Positions 1-11,390 of a stretch of DNA of 64,000 bases are shown here, piece after piece (the first letter of the stretch is position 1; each line of letters begins with the position of its first letter). Position numbers and translations under genes: made by a program. The notes beneath the pieces were generated by a model that saw only the letters and a program-made list of their open reading frames with translations, was not told the DNA's origin and did not search any database. The DNA is from Platerodrilus igneus (taxonomy: Eukaryota > Arthropoda > Insecta > Coleoptera > Lycidae): NCBI GenBank assembly GCA_036346225.1, contig JARFIW010001469.1, forward strand, positions 6,666,001 through 6,730,000, written 5' to 3'.

Positions 1-1269
1 CGACAAAAGCCTTAGTACCTACAAATTCTATGGAGCATCAAAAATCTTTCGAGTCAATAAGCACCCTCTAGTCGAAATGTGCCCTCGAACCTACTAGCAT
101 CGTTGATGTTCAAGCATCTTTGAGCCGACCATCTTCTTCGAACGCCCCCGTCATGTACTAAATCAGTCTGGGGCTATCGCCTTTTTTACTGCAAGTAACC
201 AGCTGGAACCTGGGCGCAACCAATCTATGGATAGCCACAAGAAGCCAGAGGTTAAGGGTGTGTTATCCCCCTTTCCCACAAACGTATAAGTTTTGAGCCG
301 CGAAATCCTCTCATCGTTCCAGTCTGTAAGACCCGACACCCAACTGAATCGATATATTTTTTGTTGATTATTTAACATTTTTACTACGAATATGTATTTT
401 CTTGAAAGTAGTATTTGCTCTACCTTTGTTATATTTTAAACTCTTACTAATAACTATTTTAAGATTAATTGATTAAATTTGTACGTGATTATCAGATCTG
501 ATGCTCATCTAAATATTAAGTATTGAAATTTTGTTCTACTAATAATTTTTTTTATATATATGATTGAAATGCGTGAAATTATTTATTTCTTTTGTTAAAT
601 ATTGTTATTGGATACAAATCATTTATTATAGAATAGAGACATTCAATTTTTTAAAGAGTTAAATTAGAAATTTTAAAATTATATATCTCGAAAGGGTTTC
701 TTTATCTACGCTAAAATTATATATTTTTTTTAATACTTGTTGGTTACAGTGGCGCCTAACTTTAGTTTTTCGTTTCGCAAAGAATATTTCAACGCTACCC
801 TTCACATACCCTCTTTTGGGACAATGATCAAGTTAACCGTCGGCACAGCAAGTTTTTGTAGTTCTATCTCGTATGGGTAAAAATTTTAAGTCCCTTAAAG
901 TTTTGAATTACCGTGTTTCACGTCCGCTAGTATGCCAAGGGCGTTCATCATTATAATTAAAAATTTAGAATTGTTTCCACCCTAAAATTTCAAATTTGTT
1001 TTCATGGAAAACTGTCATAGTTGCATTCGCATCGTGAGGCCCCAAATTGTTCTTTCTCCTTCCATGGAGCAAAGATCTCAAAACGCGGATTAAATTATGT
1101 AAATAAAATAAAAACTGCTACAACATGATAGACTTAATTTTGTAATTTAATACTTGTAACTATTATTGTGTAGTTTAAACTTCCTATATCGTTAAGTACC
1201 TTAGTTTTTATTCTAAGGAAATGTATAGCCGAATTCAAATTAAATACTTAGACAAGTTTTTAAATGCAT
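1..1269. other. AT-rich non-coding stretch
   Basis: No reading frame of recognisable family is present. A 71-codon frame on the minus strand (163-378) matches nothing I know. The first 30 bases contain GCCTTAGTACCTACAAATTC, which recurs with one mismatch near 27,190, so the window may start inside a dispersed repeat. The remainder is low-complexity A/T sequence. Confidence 0.5.
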
Positions 1270-1276
1270 ACCATCA

Positions 1277-1595
1277 AGTCCAGTTAGACTCTTTTCAATC
1301 TTAATGAAACGACTGCTTCCAACCTGTTCCTATACAAATTTACTCTTATTTATCGAATGAGTTTATTTTAGTTTGATAACCTTTCTATTTTTCGTGTATG
1401 TAATACATCGGATAGAGGAAAAAACATTTAAGCTACTTTATTGATATTGGAAACCAGGAGAAAAGTTAGTTATCGAATTTTCACTATCCATCAGGTTCCA
1501 GTTTTATATTGCATTTGACGTCTTCTTTATAACATATTACGTATTAGGATCTATATCCGTATTTTGTTTTGTATTACGTTCGCAGCGTTCTCTTT
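1277..1595 (+). repeat. Dispersed degenerate repeat, copy 1
   Basis: This stretch aligns by eye with 13,822-14,180 in the same orientation. Shared landmarks in order are GTTAGAC...TTAATG.AA.GACTGCTT, then TTATCGAATTT, then ATTTGACGTCTTC, and finally ATTTTGTTT.GTATTAC.TTCG. The copies are well diverged, with small indels. No coding potential is seen, so it is probably an old non-autonomous element or 3' UTR-like repeat of unknown class. Confidence 0.4.
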
Positions 1596-1599
1596 TTTG

Positions 1600-4141
1600 A
1601 CACTTTACAAACGTGGGTCTATAATAGATTAGTTTTTCTGGCATTGACATCAAAAGCTGTTTACATGACATTTTTAATTAAAACACTAATAATCCACTTT
1701 ATTGCAGAACTGATATCAAAGGATGGAGGTCTCTACATGACTCAAGTTTGATAGAAAATTTGAATTTTGTTCTTCGGCTTTGCATCACGGTACACACTTG
1801 AAGGTTTTAAGAGTAATGAATACTGATCTGAATGTGCTGTAGCATGTTGAACTAAATGCAGGGCCGTTCTGCTCCTCGTGTGCTAGAATAATTTTGCTAC
1901 CCTACCGTATCAATTAATTAAAATTTTTATGAAATATTCTTACCTTTAACGAAACATCGAATTACAGAAAATGTAAAAATTTAGAGTTTACTTATTAAGT
2001 TTCGAACCTAACATAATTATAGTTATTGTAGCACCGATGGATTTACCTCCGTCCAGAATAGTTACATAAGAACGCAAACGAAGCATCTATACACAAAGGG
2101 TGAGTGGTGGGCACCCTCTGGCGAGACATCTTTAAATAAAGATGATTGCCAGGTCCTGTGGTTTGCAATCACTTGATTGACAGGTACAAAGCTTTTACGT
2201 TTAAGAGTTATTTAGATTACAATAGATACAATCGAGAATGTTGTTTTCATAATTCATGTATGTTTTAGGTTAGTCTAGAGGTTTTAAAATGTATATAGAT
2301 TGCGGCCATGGACATTGGAAGTCAGTTTTGAAGTTATATTCTAATTAAAGCTTTGATAGTTGTACGTGTGTAATATAAATAACTGTTCAGATAAACTACT
2401 GTAGTAGTTTTGATACATTTATATCTTCCGAAATGTCCTTTTTAATACTAATAATAGATTATTGGTCGTAAATAGTTTTTTATTATTTTATATTTCGAGA
2501 AGCTAGCCACTGCCGCAGATAGTGGTAAAACAATTCGTATGGCAATCATTAAATTTGGAAACATATAGATGAGGTTATTTGTAAATAGATATCAAAGGAA
2601 ATCTAGAATGCAACGTAGTCAATTTTATTGCAAAAGTCTAGGCTGACTGACTGAACTGGGGCTTTCGGGGTATAGATGTTGTACCTGCCTCTCACATGTC
2701 TGTGGGAACTAGCAGATTTCATGTCTGCTTATTTCTTAATTCTATTCATTATACAATGTAACAATCTTAATTTCTAAGTAATTGTGGTTTCTTTACCGTC
2801 TGTGACCTGCACATGCAGTATCACTTACGTCTGGAATGCCATGTATTACATCCGTTCTCACAACTTGCTTGTGAACTTTTAATAACATTTCTTTATTTAT
2901 CCTTGAATACAATGTTGCATTTAACTTAAGTTTTCCTAATAATTTCCCAATAAATAATTCCTAATTATTGGTGCATATATGGATTGGGGAATACGGAACT
3001 CGCGTATCTAAAAGAAAAGAACAACTTAAATTTATCAGTTATAAACATCCAATCAAATTAACCAGTACATATGAATTATATGGATACAATTGTGGTGCTT
3101 TCCCCAATAAGAATTTCCGATGTACAATACGCTTTAAATAAGCGTGCACTAACGTAAAAAGTTTTCTTAATAATGAATTTGATTCGTATTATTACAACCA
3201 ATCACAATTACTAAAAATATAAAAGTATGAAATATGTTGTTGGTAAAGAGCAAAAATTCAATAACTTGTAGGTTTTATTGGTACTTTTACAAAATTACGG
3301 TCGATCTTTTTAGTGCAAGATTTTTTTGATTGCAGATAATCTAATACACGTTGAAAGCTTACAACACAGGGGTATTCACATGTTTAACGATATTTTTAAT
3401 TCTGCGTTTACACTCGTGTTTGAGAACTTGTTTCTCACAATCCCGGAGTCCAATACCGTACTTAAATTAGCCGATTAATCAAGCTTTAATCCTTACGACA
3501 ATGGTTGCATGTCAATCAAATTCAAAGCTCTATAAATGAAGATGAAAAACGAATCCCCTTTATTATTATTCGTTGGTTTTATAAGTTTTTCGTCCCAGTG
3601 TCATCACATGTTATATTTCTTACAGAGTAGTGCGTCTAACTGCTGTTCTAAAGTCGAGGTCCATGTTGTCCGTTCATGTGACCGGTCGTTTGTTACCACA
3701 CTTGTGAAAACGCCGCGTTTGTTTACGTTCGCAATGCATTTTTGATGGTGGTAATTTATGAGTATTACCATTGGGGTAATCTACTGTAGTGGCGGTTTCT
3801 TTGAATTCATGTGAATGTATACAAATAAGCTTTCTTAAGACGGTTATTTACCCAGATCTATCTGAATTTTTTTAATTTAATGCGAAGGGTGTATTCAATA
3901 TCACAAAGTAAAAATTAATTTTGAATTGGTTTCCTGGAATTTCTGGAGCCTCGTCTTTACATTTCTAGTCAAATAAACTTTTTGGCTTCTTCTAAAATAT
4001 TGTTAAAATCTTTATCTGACCTAATATTATTAAATATGTATTGGTTTGCTATAACATAAAATATTTGGTAATGTAGTATCTGATTCCCGCGTAGCTTTAC
4101 TTGCGCTTTTACTTTTTGTCAACACATTACACCTTGTAATA
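1600..4141. other. Non-coding stretch, nothing recognised
   Basis: Only short open frames occur here (60 codons at 1569-1751 and 69 codons at 3536-3745 on plus). Neither shows a known motif. I see no repeats above background and no RNA gene. Confidence 0.5.
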
Positions 4142-4361
4142 ATGGACCAAATAAATTTACACGACTTAATTCTTAAAAGTAATGAATTTGCAATATTTCT
4201 AGTTTCAAAGTCTTCTGTATTATCAAAATACAGGGTATATAAAGCTTTATATAGTTTTGTTAGAAAGTATCTCAGAACTTTTAGCGCATTTATTCTGCTT
4301 TCCCATCTAGCATTTGAAAGATGGTTTAGTACTAAAGTAGAGATTTCATTTTCTAAGACCT
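4142..4361 (+). pseudogene. Possible hAT transposase dimerisation-domain scrap
   Basis: The plus-strand frame here contains KYLRT and, about 12 residues later, ERWFSTKVEISFSK. This resembles the hAT C-terminal signature in which a YL..P segment is followed by SERLFS and then a G.I..KR segment. The spacing is longer than usual, the first serine is missing and no other transposase domain lies nearby. The frame stays open into the LTR-like repeat that begins at 4362, so the repeat probably inserted into it. The match is weak and could be chance. Confidence 0.25.
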
Positions 4362-5140
4362 TGTTACAGGTAATATGTGCGCTACGTTATAAATTTTTAT
4401 TTGCCCTGAAGGAGCGAGGACCCGTAACAATTTCAAGAGTGCATCGTCTAGCTACAGGAATGTAGGAGTGGGTTTCTATGGAAGAAATTATAAGAATAGT
4501 TAAAATAAACAAATAAAAATATTAAAATGGCTGAAATACAAACAAACTACGTTACTGTATTTACTTATCCCGAAAGGAATTATCTCTTTGTCAGAATTAA
4601 GGGGCTCCAAATTGCCTGTCTCACAAATTCCTTGTATATTATCCCCACACGGTAGACTCTTATTCCGCATGTCTCCTCTGCTTTCCAAAATTTATCACAT
4701 ATTTTATCTTTCTCTCCATTAAAACACTTATTAAATTTTGTCATAACTAAAAAAATTTTCAAAATCTTTACCAAATACAACTCCATCACTGGAATAGCTG
4801 GACATCATTTTATAATGACCTGGTTCTTATCCTAGTTCATAAATAAATGTATATAAAATTTAAAGTATACTTAACTTCTGTTGACATTAAATAATTACAA
4901 ATATACTTATAGAACCTAGTTTCTTAACGTCACTCTAGCCAAGTATTACTAAAAGAAATTCTAAAAAAACATTAAATTAAATTTATCGATAATACTGTCA
5001 CTCAATTTTTCTGTTTCCCATATTAAATTAGGACATTAATCTTTCTGTCTGGAAACGCCCTTAATAACAAACATAGAAAATACTTAAATACCAATTTTTC
5101 CTTTTATTCTTTTATCGTCCTTTTAAAATATTAATGTTTT
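4362..5140 (+). repeat. LTR-like repeat family (TGTTACRGG), copy 1
   Basis: This copy begins TGTTACAGGTAA and aligns along its length with repeats starting near 41,598 and at 53,705. Shared landmarks are ATTTG.CCTGAAGGAGCG, TTCTATGGAAGAAAT, ACTTATCC.GAAAG, and CACTTAT.AA followed by AACCCTTAATAACAAACATAG-type sequence near the far end. The TGTTAC start is typical of Ty3/gypsy LTRs, which suggests solo LTRs. I could not find a clean 3' end or target duplication, so LTR identity is inference. Confidence 0.5.
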
Positions 5141-5145
5141 ATTCT

Positions 5146-5466
5146 TTAACTAATACTAAGTTTCATCAATAAAATTAATATATAAAATTTCATAGGTCCA
5201 TATTTCTCATTCTTTTCACTCATTTCTTTGATTTTTTCCTTTTGTTCCTCCTGCATACTTTTTTCATTCTTTTCACTCATTGCTTTTTGCTCCTGCATAT
5301 TTTGACTTAATAAAAGAGCTATCATTTTTGACTTCTGGGTCTCTCCTACACTCTTAGCTTCTCGATTCTCCTTTTTCGCTTCTTCCATATAAACGCCTTC
5401 CTGAGAACCAATTTCCACTCCCTCAGCTCTCATACTTTTATGAACTTCTTTCATTCTGTCAGTCAT
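5146..5466 (-). CDS. Gag-like coiled-coil fragment
   Basis: The minus-strand frame encodes 106 residues and starts with ATG at 5466. It is rich in Glu, Lys, Met and Gln, lacks proline, and contains an internal duplication of an AMSEKNEK / EMSEKNEK unit around residues 63-88, so a long coiled coil is likely. Such N-terminal coiled coils (MKEVHKSMRAE at the start) occur in gag proteins of insect LTR retrotransposons. No zinc knuckle or capsid region follows; the frame stops where the LTR-like repeat begins. It could equally be a low-complexity chance frame. Confidence 0.35.
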   Translation of the reverse strand: MTDRMKEVHKSMRAEGVEIGSQEGVYMEEAKKENREAKSVGETQKSKMIALLLSQNMQEQKAMSEKNEKSMQEEQKEKIKEMSEKNEKYGPMKFYILILLMKLSIS

Positions 5467-5469
5467 ACT

Positions 5470-7125
5470 GGAAACTAATCAGATATTACAAAAAGAAAAA
5501 AAACTCCAAAAACAAATCTTACGAGACAAGAAACTCTAATCTACAGACGAATTAATCGAGTCACAGGTGCTGTGACGACGGCCGGTGTTAGGCGTCGCTA
5601 AAAGAGTGCTGTGATACGGATACAGCAAATTGTAAAATTTGAAATTGTTGACTTACCTTCCTTTCTAACTATTTTGTTTGGTTAGCTCAACGTAAATAAT
5701 GGAATTTAAAAAATGAAATTAAACAAAGCAATATTACAAAGCATCTATATAGTCTAAACTATTTTCTTTCACACAAAAGAATATAGAACATCTACAGCAT
5801 AATCTTTTTCAAGCATAAAATTAGTCCTTACAAGTACTTAATTATCAAAAATGTTCCTCGCCTAAAGTTGCTTGCATACTACAGAACTCACATCTCTTTT
5901 CTTGTGGATAGTTTTCCTGGATTTTTATTCCTACGCTTGTAAGGTTTGTTTTGGCGAAAAAAAATCCTTGACAGATAGTCTATAAAAAAAAGTCAGAGTG
6001 TTTGGAACTCTGATCATAAATTTTCCCGTTAAAGATCCTTACAAAATAAAATGATTAGGACTTTTAATAGCTTAAATTTAAATGACAAATATTCACAAAT
6101 CAGTTACAAACAATATTTTAAAAGTAATACTTGCAAAAATCCATCAGTATTAACTATCTTCCGATTCCATTTTTTAATTGACGTCAAATCCCAGTTTACA
6201 AAAGCATGCATAAAATCTCCATTTAGAAATCAATGTGCATCCTCTGGTTAATTAAGTTAATTTTTAAATAGCTTTTTATCTCCATGTTCATTACATTTAA
6301 TAACTTCTATATTTATATTCCCGTTACGTGTAACCTAATTATCAACGTTATATTTTAATTATTAATTACGATATGCATATTGCATACTCCAAATATCATC
6401 TTCGCAAAGCAACAAGCTTGCGACTTAATCAAAGTAACATTTTCGCGATCGAATTCATGAGTGAATTTTTTTAATCGAAGTTCTGGTTTATATACAATTT
6501 ATCTTGATTACGTCACGCCTTCTACATTGTTCTAGTTTTCTATGGAATCTAGTACACAGCAATGATGTAAGATTTCCGAGAAAAATTCATTGGCGTTGAC
6601 TCGCGTGATTGATTTATAATAGTGACGCGTCCTGCCTAGTCTTTCTCTAACACATATAAGGTTACTGGTCGCATAGTATCTTTCCTACAATGACTGCGAA
6701 AGCTAATAAATAATTCTTATCAATTTTATCGGTTTTTTACTTTCCTGCTGTTTTTTAGAATAAGCGTTTAATTATTTAATTAGATATTTACATTGATCTA
6801 AGTACAGATGACGTATTTTCTATATTTCTCTCCAAAATTCGAGAACATGTTTTATTTAAAATGAATTTATGTAATACAAAAGTCAATTAATATGATTAAT
6901 TTAAAGCTTTATTATAATGTAAGCGAGGTCTATTTTATAGAAAATATTTTCTTTCACAGTAAAACGTATTTTAGTACACAAAATTAAGATTAAAACTGGA
7001 GTTTTAAATACACTAAATTATTTATTTTTATGCACGGCGTTGAGTACATAAAAGGATTCTTAGGAGAGAAAAGCGGTAGTATAACCAAATAGATATTAAA
7101 CAAATGCGGCCTTCAATATTCTTAC
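5470..7125. other. Non-coding stretch
   Basis: No coding frame above chance is present. The 5,560-5,630 segment is somewhat GC-richer (around GACGACGGCCGGTG) but shows no tRNA-like structure. The rest is A/T-rich without repeats that I can see. Confidence 0.5.
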
Positions 7126-7128
7126 CTG

Positions 7129-7434
7129 ATGTCCAGTTAGAGCGGTGAAGATTCTTGGATCCAGAACACTTATTACGACACTCGAAAACTAATATAAAGC
7201 GATGAGCTGGTCCTATACGGGGACTGACTTCCCAAACAGAAACTTATTGTCCAGGCGGTGACAATAGACTGTGTTAAGCCGCGCAGTCACCAAAACATAT
7301 GGCAAACAAGATAGAACATTGTAGGTGAAACGCGACCGGTTTATCAAATTTAAATAAAAGAGCAGATATTACCATTAACAAATAAACTTAAATGTCATAG
7401 TAATAATATAAAGAAACTAAATGAATATATACAG
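7129..7434 (-). repeat. Probable 3' LTR of the BEL/Pao element
   Basis: On the minus strand this begins TGTATATATTCATTTAG directly after the integrase tail and ends ...CTAACTGGACATCA, giving TG...CA ends. Downstream of the pol end it holds AT-rich sequence and a TATA-like CTTTATATTAG. No second LTR copy exists in the window because the 5' half of the element is gone, so the limits cannot be confirmed. Confidence 0.4.
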
Positions 7435-7454
7435 GGTTGGACGGAACTTATCGC

Positions 7455-7958
7455 CCACCAAAATGGAAACATTTTAATTTTCATCTAGAGGGAGGGAACA
7501 GAGTTTAACCACAGGACGCCTAAACTCACCACGCGCTGTTTTAACAGTAGCAACGCGGACAATCCTATCGGCGCTAGGATGCACGAAGATAATACGCCCA
7601 AGTGACCACTGAAGAGAAGAAAGAGAATCGGCTTTAATTAGAACTAAGTCTCTCTGTTGAATATTATTTTTGGCTACATGTCATTTGGATTTTACTTGAA
7701 GGGTATGTAAGTATTCCCGGGCCAGCGCGCCTAAAATCCCGGTAGATACGCTGCAATAATTACCATCGAGACAAACGATTTAAAGGCAGTGCGGGACCAG
7801 GCGGGGCAGAAAGAGCGGAAAGGGTCATAAAAGACCCCACGTTAAACAACTAAGGCCGTTAGGATCATTACTAACTGACGTCAGAGGGCGCGAATTGAGG
7901 ACAGCTTCAATTTGGATGAAAACGGTTGATAACTCTTCAAAGGTTAGAACCTGCTCTC
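7455..7958 (-). pseudogene. BEL/Pao integrase C-terminal part
   Basis: The minus-strand translation across two frames gives LTFEELSTVFIQIEAVLNS and RPLTSVSNDPN, then LLQRIYRDF, REYLHTLQ, DLVLIKAD, LGRIIFVHP, RIVRVATVKT and RRPVVKLCSLP in family order. These are the usual BEL/Pao segments after the catalytic core: the LNSRPL block, the EYL..LQ block, the RVA.VKT strand and the RPV.KL end. At least one stop and one frameshift separate them. The stretch lies between the integrase core and the LTR-like region. Confidence 0.75.
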
Positions 7959-8707
7959 CTATAACACGAAGCAGCAGGATTTTGACAGATTTGACGCCAG
8001 CTTCGGACCCCCAAAAAGGGGCGCGGAAGGTGGGTTAAAATGCCAAGTAACTAGTTCTTGGGAAGCTGCGGCTTTAGCAAAGGAAACTAGTTGGCGATGG
8101 GCACTGACAAAATTTGTACCACAGTCGCTGTACAAATGTTCACACCGACCACGACGAGCAAGAAACCGACGAAACGTGGCCAAAAAGCGTCAGCGGTTAA
8201 ATCGGAAACTAGAGGTTTTAAAGTTTTGACGCCGGGGATTCGGCTCATGGTTATTGTAAACAGGCCGCAAAAGTCCACACCGGTATGCAAAAATGGTTTA
8301 ACTTGAGTTATTCTAGCTGATGAAAGATTGCCCATGGGGGGCTGAAAAGACTTGGGAAATGTTTTCCAACAAGGAATACAAGAGCGAAGTACCCGCCGAA
8401 TAGATCTTCTCGCAGAAACTATCCAAAATCTTTGGTTGAAAAGGAATTGTGTTGTTTGAATACCTGCGTGATAATATTTGTGATGAATGTACTGAATATA
8501 CAGATCCGTGAAACGGCTCTTACTGGGCAATAAAGCGGGGAATCGTTTATCGTAAGAAATAGGGGCGTAACTTAACCCGACATCTACATGAAGCACGTCA
8601 TTTAAAAGAAAGGGGGATAATTTTTGGAACCTTTTAGCAAGTGAGGGTTTCGGATCGAAGGGCCCTGATCTCAACCGTAAAAGATGCTTGTTGAGTATGT
8701 TAAACAA
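7959..8707 (-). pseudogene. BEL/Pao integrase zinc-binding domain and catalytic core
   Basis: Two overlapping minus-strand frames (8707-8087 and 8183-7959) together carry the integrase. The zinc-binding region (HHKYYHAGIQT, then CIPC) comes first. The core then shows the first Asp in GVDFCGLF, the second in YSDCGTNF, the WHFNPPSAP motif, and in a third frame the Glu in GSEAGVKS, where the usual tryptophan is replaced by Ser. ARRG precedes the second Asp as in BEL/Pao proteins. All three DDE residues are visible, but two frame changes make the gene non-functional. Confidence 0.85.
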
Positions 8708-9041
8708 GGCATTCCAAAGCGAGCTAAAACTTATGAGCGGATACAGATCCAGTACGCTTAGTTAAAGGATGCTTGGCATTATTAATAAAGCGGATGATAT
8801 AAGAGGTTATACGAACGACAGAAAGAAAAGCAGACTGATTTTTAAGTAGGGCTTCCAATACATTACAGGACAAAGTAGTAGTGAGCGTAGCGAACCGTTC
8901 TTCACTTAGTACCTGTTGTACTAGAGAACAAGAACGTGGAACATGATTTATTTCTTGAAAATGTACTGAAATGGGTGAAGCTGCCTACCATAACGAACAT
9001 TGGAGCAACTCGGCGGGTAACAAATCACGTGACCCAACGTC
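8708..9041 (-). pseudogene. BEL/Pao linker between RNase H/A17 region and integrase
   Basis: The minus-strand translation starts DVGSRDLLPAELLQCSLW, the conserved SRG..P..L....LW block that ends the BEL/Pao RNase H region. It continues with EERFATLTT and ITSYIIRFINNAKHP, a helical linker typical of this family, before entering integrase. In-frame stops follow LW and HKF. The SRDLLP block repeats the SRGLLP block encoded near 9,345, on the other side of the SINE, so part of the element is duplicated. Confidence 0.65.
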
Positions 9042-9225
9042 GCCGTGGATCAATATAGTAAGCGTAAGACTACGGATCCCAAGGTCCTGGGTTCGAATCC
9101 CGACACGGCCGACTGCTTGAAAAACGGCAGGTGAGCATTTTTCACAAAAATTACGCCCTCGTTAGGATGAAAGGGTAAATGGAGGTCTCGTGTTTGTGTT
9201 GTCACGCATGTTAAAGATCCCTACC
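9042..9225 (+). mobile_element. tRNA-derived SINE inside the BEL/Pao element
   Basis: The head (9,042-9,110) resembles a tRNA: 5' GCCGTGG pairs six of seven positions with ACACGGC, there is an anticodon-arm-like ACTACGGAT, and box B GGTTCGAATCC lies at 9,090-9,100. The ACTACGGAT loop recalls tRNA-Arg(ACG). Box A is degenerate, so it is not a working tRNA. An unrelated tail of about 115 bp (ending near GTTAAAGATCC) follows. Both sides are BEL/Pao sequence, which supports insertion. The 3' limit is approximate. Confidence 0.55.
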
Positions 9226-9546
9226 GTACCTGGAACGGCAAGGGTTCGGCAAAATTCTAAATTTCCAGGCAACAAAAAACTCGCCTAATGGTCCAATGTA
9301 GTACCTTCGGGTGGAGCATTGGAAATGTAAATGCACGGGTAACAAACCACGTGACTCAACGTCATCGGGATTATCGTTAGAAGGCACATGAAGTCGCATG
9401 GCGTTAGAAGTATTATCTTGGATATAGGCTACTCTGTTGGCTACGAAAATGTTCCATCGTTGAGGCGGAGCGGAAATCCATGAATGTACAACTATCGAAT
9501 CGGACCAACAGTATATTCTATTAAAGGTGAGATGGGAAGAAAACAC
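9226..9546 (-). pseudogene. BEL/Pao RNase H C-terminal part
   Basis: The minus-strand frame starts near 9,546 and reads YCWSDSIVVHSWI, then RWNIFVANRVAYIQ and NPDDVESRGLLPV. These are standard BEL/Pao blocks after the RNase H fold: the WSDS..VL.WI strand, the FVANRV.EIQ block and the NPAD..SRG block. It then gives YYIGPLGEF before the SINE begins. The stretch directly follows the RNase H start encoded at 9,810-9,549. Confidence 0.8.
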
Positions 9547-9548
9547 GA

Positions 9549-9810
9549 TCAGAACAAATCTAGTAATTTAGTAGATAAGGCAGCGGCTAGCAATTCTAAC
9601 CTCGGCAGTGAAAGGGGTTGCAATGGAGATACTTTAGATTTCGCACATACCAAACGAACTATAGGTTCTTTAAAACCGTTAAGAAAACGAAAATAAACGA
9701 CGGCGCAGTAGCCGCGTTCCGAAGCATCCCCAAAACAATGTACCTCACGCGAATCGTAGTGAGAAGGGACTAGAAGGCGCTCTAAGAAAAAATCTGCAAG
9801 AAGAGAAAGG
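9549..9810 (-). pseudogene. BEL/Pao RNase H start
   Basis: The minus-strand frame contains REVHCFGDASERGYCAVVY followed by SLPRLELLAAALSTKLL. The DAS Asp and the RLEL Glu are the family's RNase H metal-binding positions. The open frame runs on into GC-rich sequence of the hAT-type insertion at 9,819, so its first 70 or so predicted residues (Pro/Gly/Ala/Arg-rich) are not BEL/Pao protein. The upstream half of the domain is on the other side of the insertion, at 11,408 onward. Confidence 0.85.
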
Positions 9811-9828
9811 CTTTCAACTAGGGATGGC

Positions 9829-10015
9829 CACGGGCCCGGGCTTTGGCCCGGCCCGGCCCGAAGCCCGGCCCGAATATCAAGCCGGGCTTCGGGCCGGGCC
9901 GGCAAAATTTTTTTCGGGCCCAAGCCGGGCCAAGCACGTGTCGGGCCCGGGCCGGGCCGGGCCAAACTGCTCAAGCTTTTCGGGCTTTTCGGGCTATTCG
10001 GGCCGGCCCGAAGTT
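9829..10015. repeat. GGGCC-rich subterminal array, left end
   Basis: Interspersed GGGCC, GGCCCG and GGGCCGGGCC words alternate on both strands, so the tract can form both hairpins and stacked-G structures. Its composition contrasts sharply with the A/T-rich flanks. Chance Pro/Gly/Arg-rich reading frames open across it on both strands and should not be called genes. Confidence 0.85.
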
Positions 10016-11233
10016 TATATAACAAAATATACCATTTTTCAAATAACTGATTAAACTTTTATGCTCGTTCATGTCGAGAAATAAAAAAATATGGGGGTTC
10101 AATTAAAAAATTACATAATTTTTCAATTCTGAATTTTTCACCTCCTAAAATTGTAAAAACTATTTTATTGTTTTTATTGAAAAACATTTCTTAAGGTGTA
10201 ATGGAAACAATCTACAATCCGTTTTGATTAAATGTTTATCAACAAGAATTTTTAGATCAATAATTCCTGGATGCACAACAATTGAAGATACATGCACTTA
10301 AATCAAAATAACCATCTGTTAAAGCACCATTTATATATGCCATAAAATACAGGATGTGCTATTCAAAATAATTAATATGACAGATATTTGCAAGACTTCA
10401 AAACTATTTTAGCTAACTAACTATTTTCGCCTTGTTCGGTAACTCCTACACAAAGTTTCAATTTGCCAGTAAAATTGTAGTTTTTAAAATACTTTTAATG
10501 GATGTGGGATATCCTGTATACGTCTTTTTTTATATTAAATAGCTAGATTCTTTGTAGGTATATGTTATTATTTTACTCAATACGTAGCAGATCCTCTATA
10601 TACGGCGAAAGCAGCCTTTCCATACTTTTGAAGAACCCTGCCTATATTAATATTGAACATTTTTATAGATAAGATTGTCGGCATTTTTTTTCACAATAAT
10701 TAAGATTTCCAGTAAAGCATGCGATAAAAAAATATTCATAGACAACAAAGTAATGTCTACCTGATACGAGAGACTTGAATAATCAGTTCTCTGAACGGAT
10801 GCTAGCACATTCTCGAAATGTAGACCTATACACAAACAATCTGTAAAATGGAAATTGGCAACGTTCTTTGTTTAGAATATGAGGAAACAATTTTCAGTCA
10901 AATTTTGAATGCTTTCCTTGAAATATGTTACTATATACTAGTAGTAGTACATGAATTCTAAAATGCATTTTGTTACTTAAGGTTGAAGTTTGACGCAAAC
11001 CACCTTCTATTTTGGATTGCCTGTGCATCATCTCCAAATACCTTTGAGATTCTTGGAGGTTAAAATGATACTATAAGCTATAGTTTATTAAGGTTGATAT
11101 ATTCAACTTTTGTAGAAAAACATAATAATAGTAAAGAGTATTTTTATACAACTGAAAATACATATATTAACAAATGATACGTTCCATTTGGATGTTGAAA
11201 AATCTATACATCTCTTAAGGCTTTAGTTATATT

Positions 11234-11390
11234 CCGGCCCGAAGCGGCCCGGCCCGGCCCGAAATTCAAGCCGGGCCTCAAGCCGGGCCGATGCGTTTTG
11301 GTTCGGGCCGGGCCACCGGGCCGGGCCGGAGCAAATTATTTCGGGCCGGGCCGGGCCGCATCTAAAAGCCCGGCCCGGCACGGCCCGAAT
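11234..11390. repeat. GGGCC-rich subterminal array, right end
   Basis: This is the partner of the left-end array, with the same GGGCCGGGCC vocabulary just inside the 3' terminal repeat. A chance 61-codon frame crosses it. Confidence 0.85.

Noticed and set aside
9042..9110. Functional tRNA-Arg gene
   Set aside because: The D arm and box A are degenerate and a SINE-like tail follows; only box B is good.
9824..10054. 76-codon Pro/Gly/Arg-rich frame (and similar ones at 11,298-11,483 and 22,932-23,201)
   Set aside because: These open only because GGGCC arrays lack stop codons; they lie in transposon ends on arbitrary strands.
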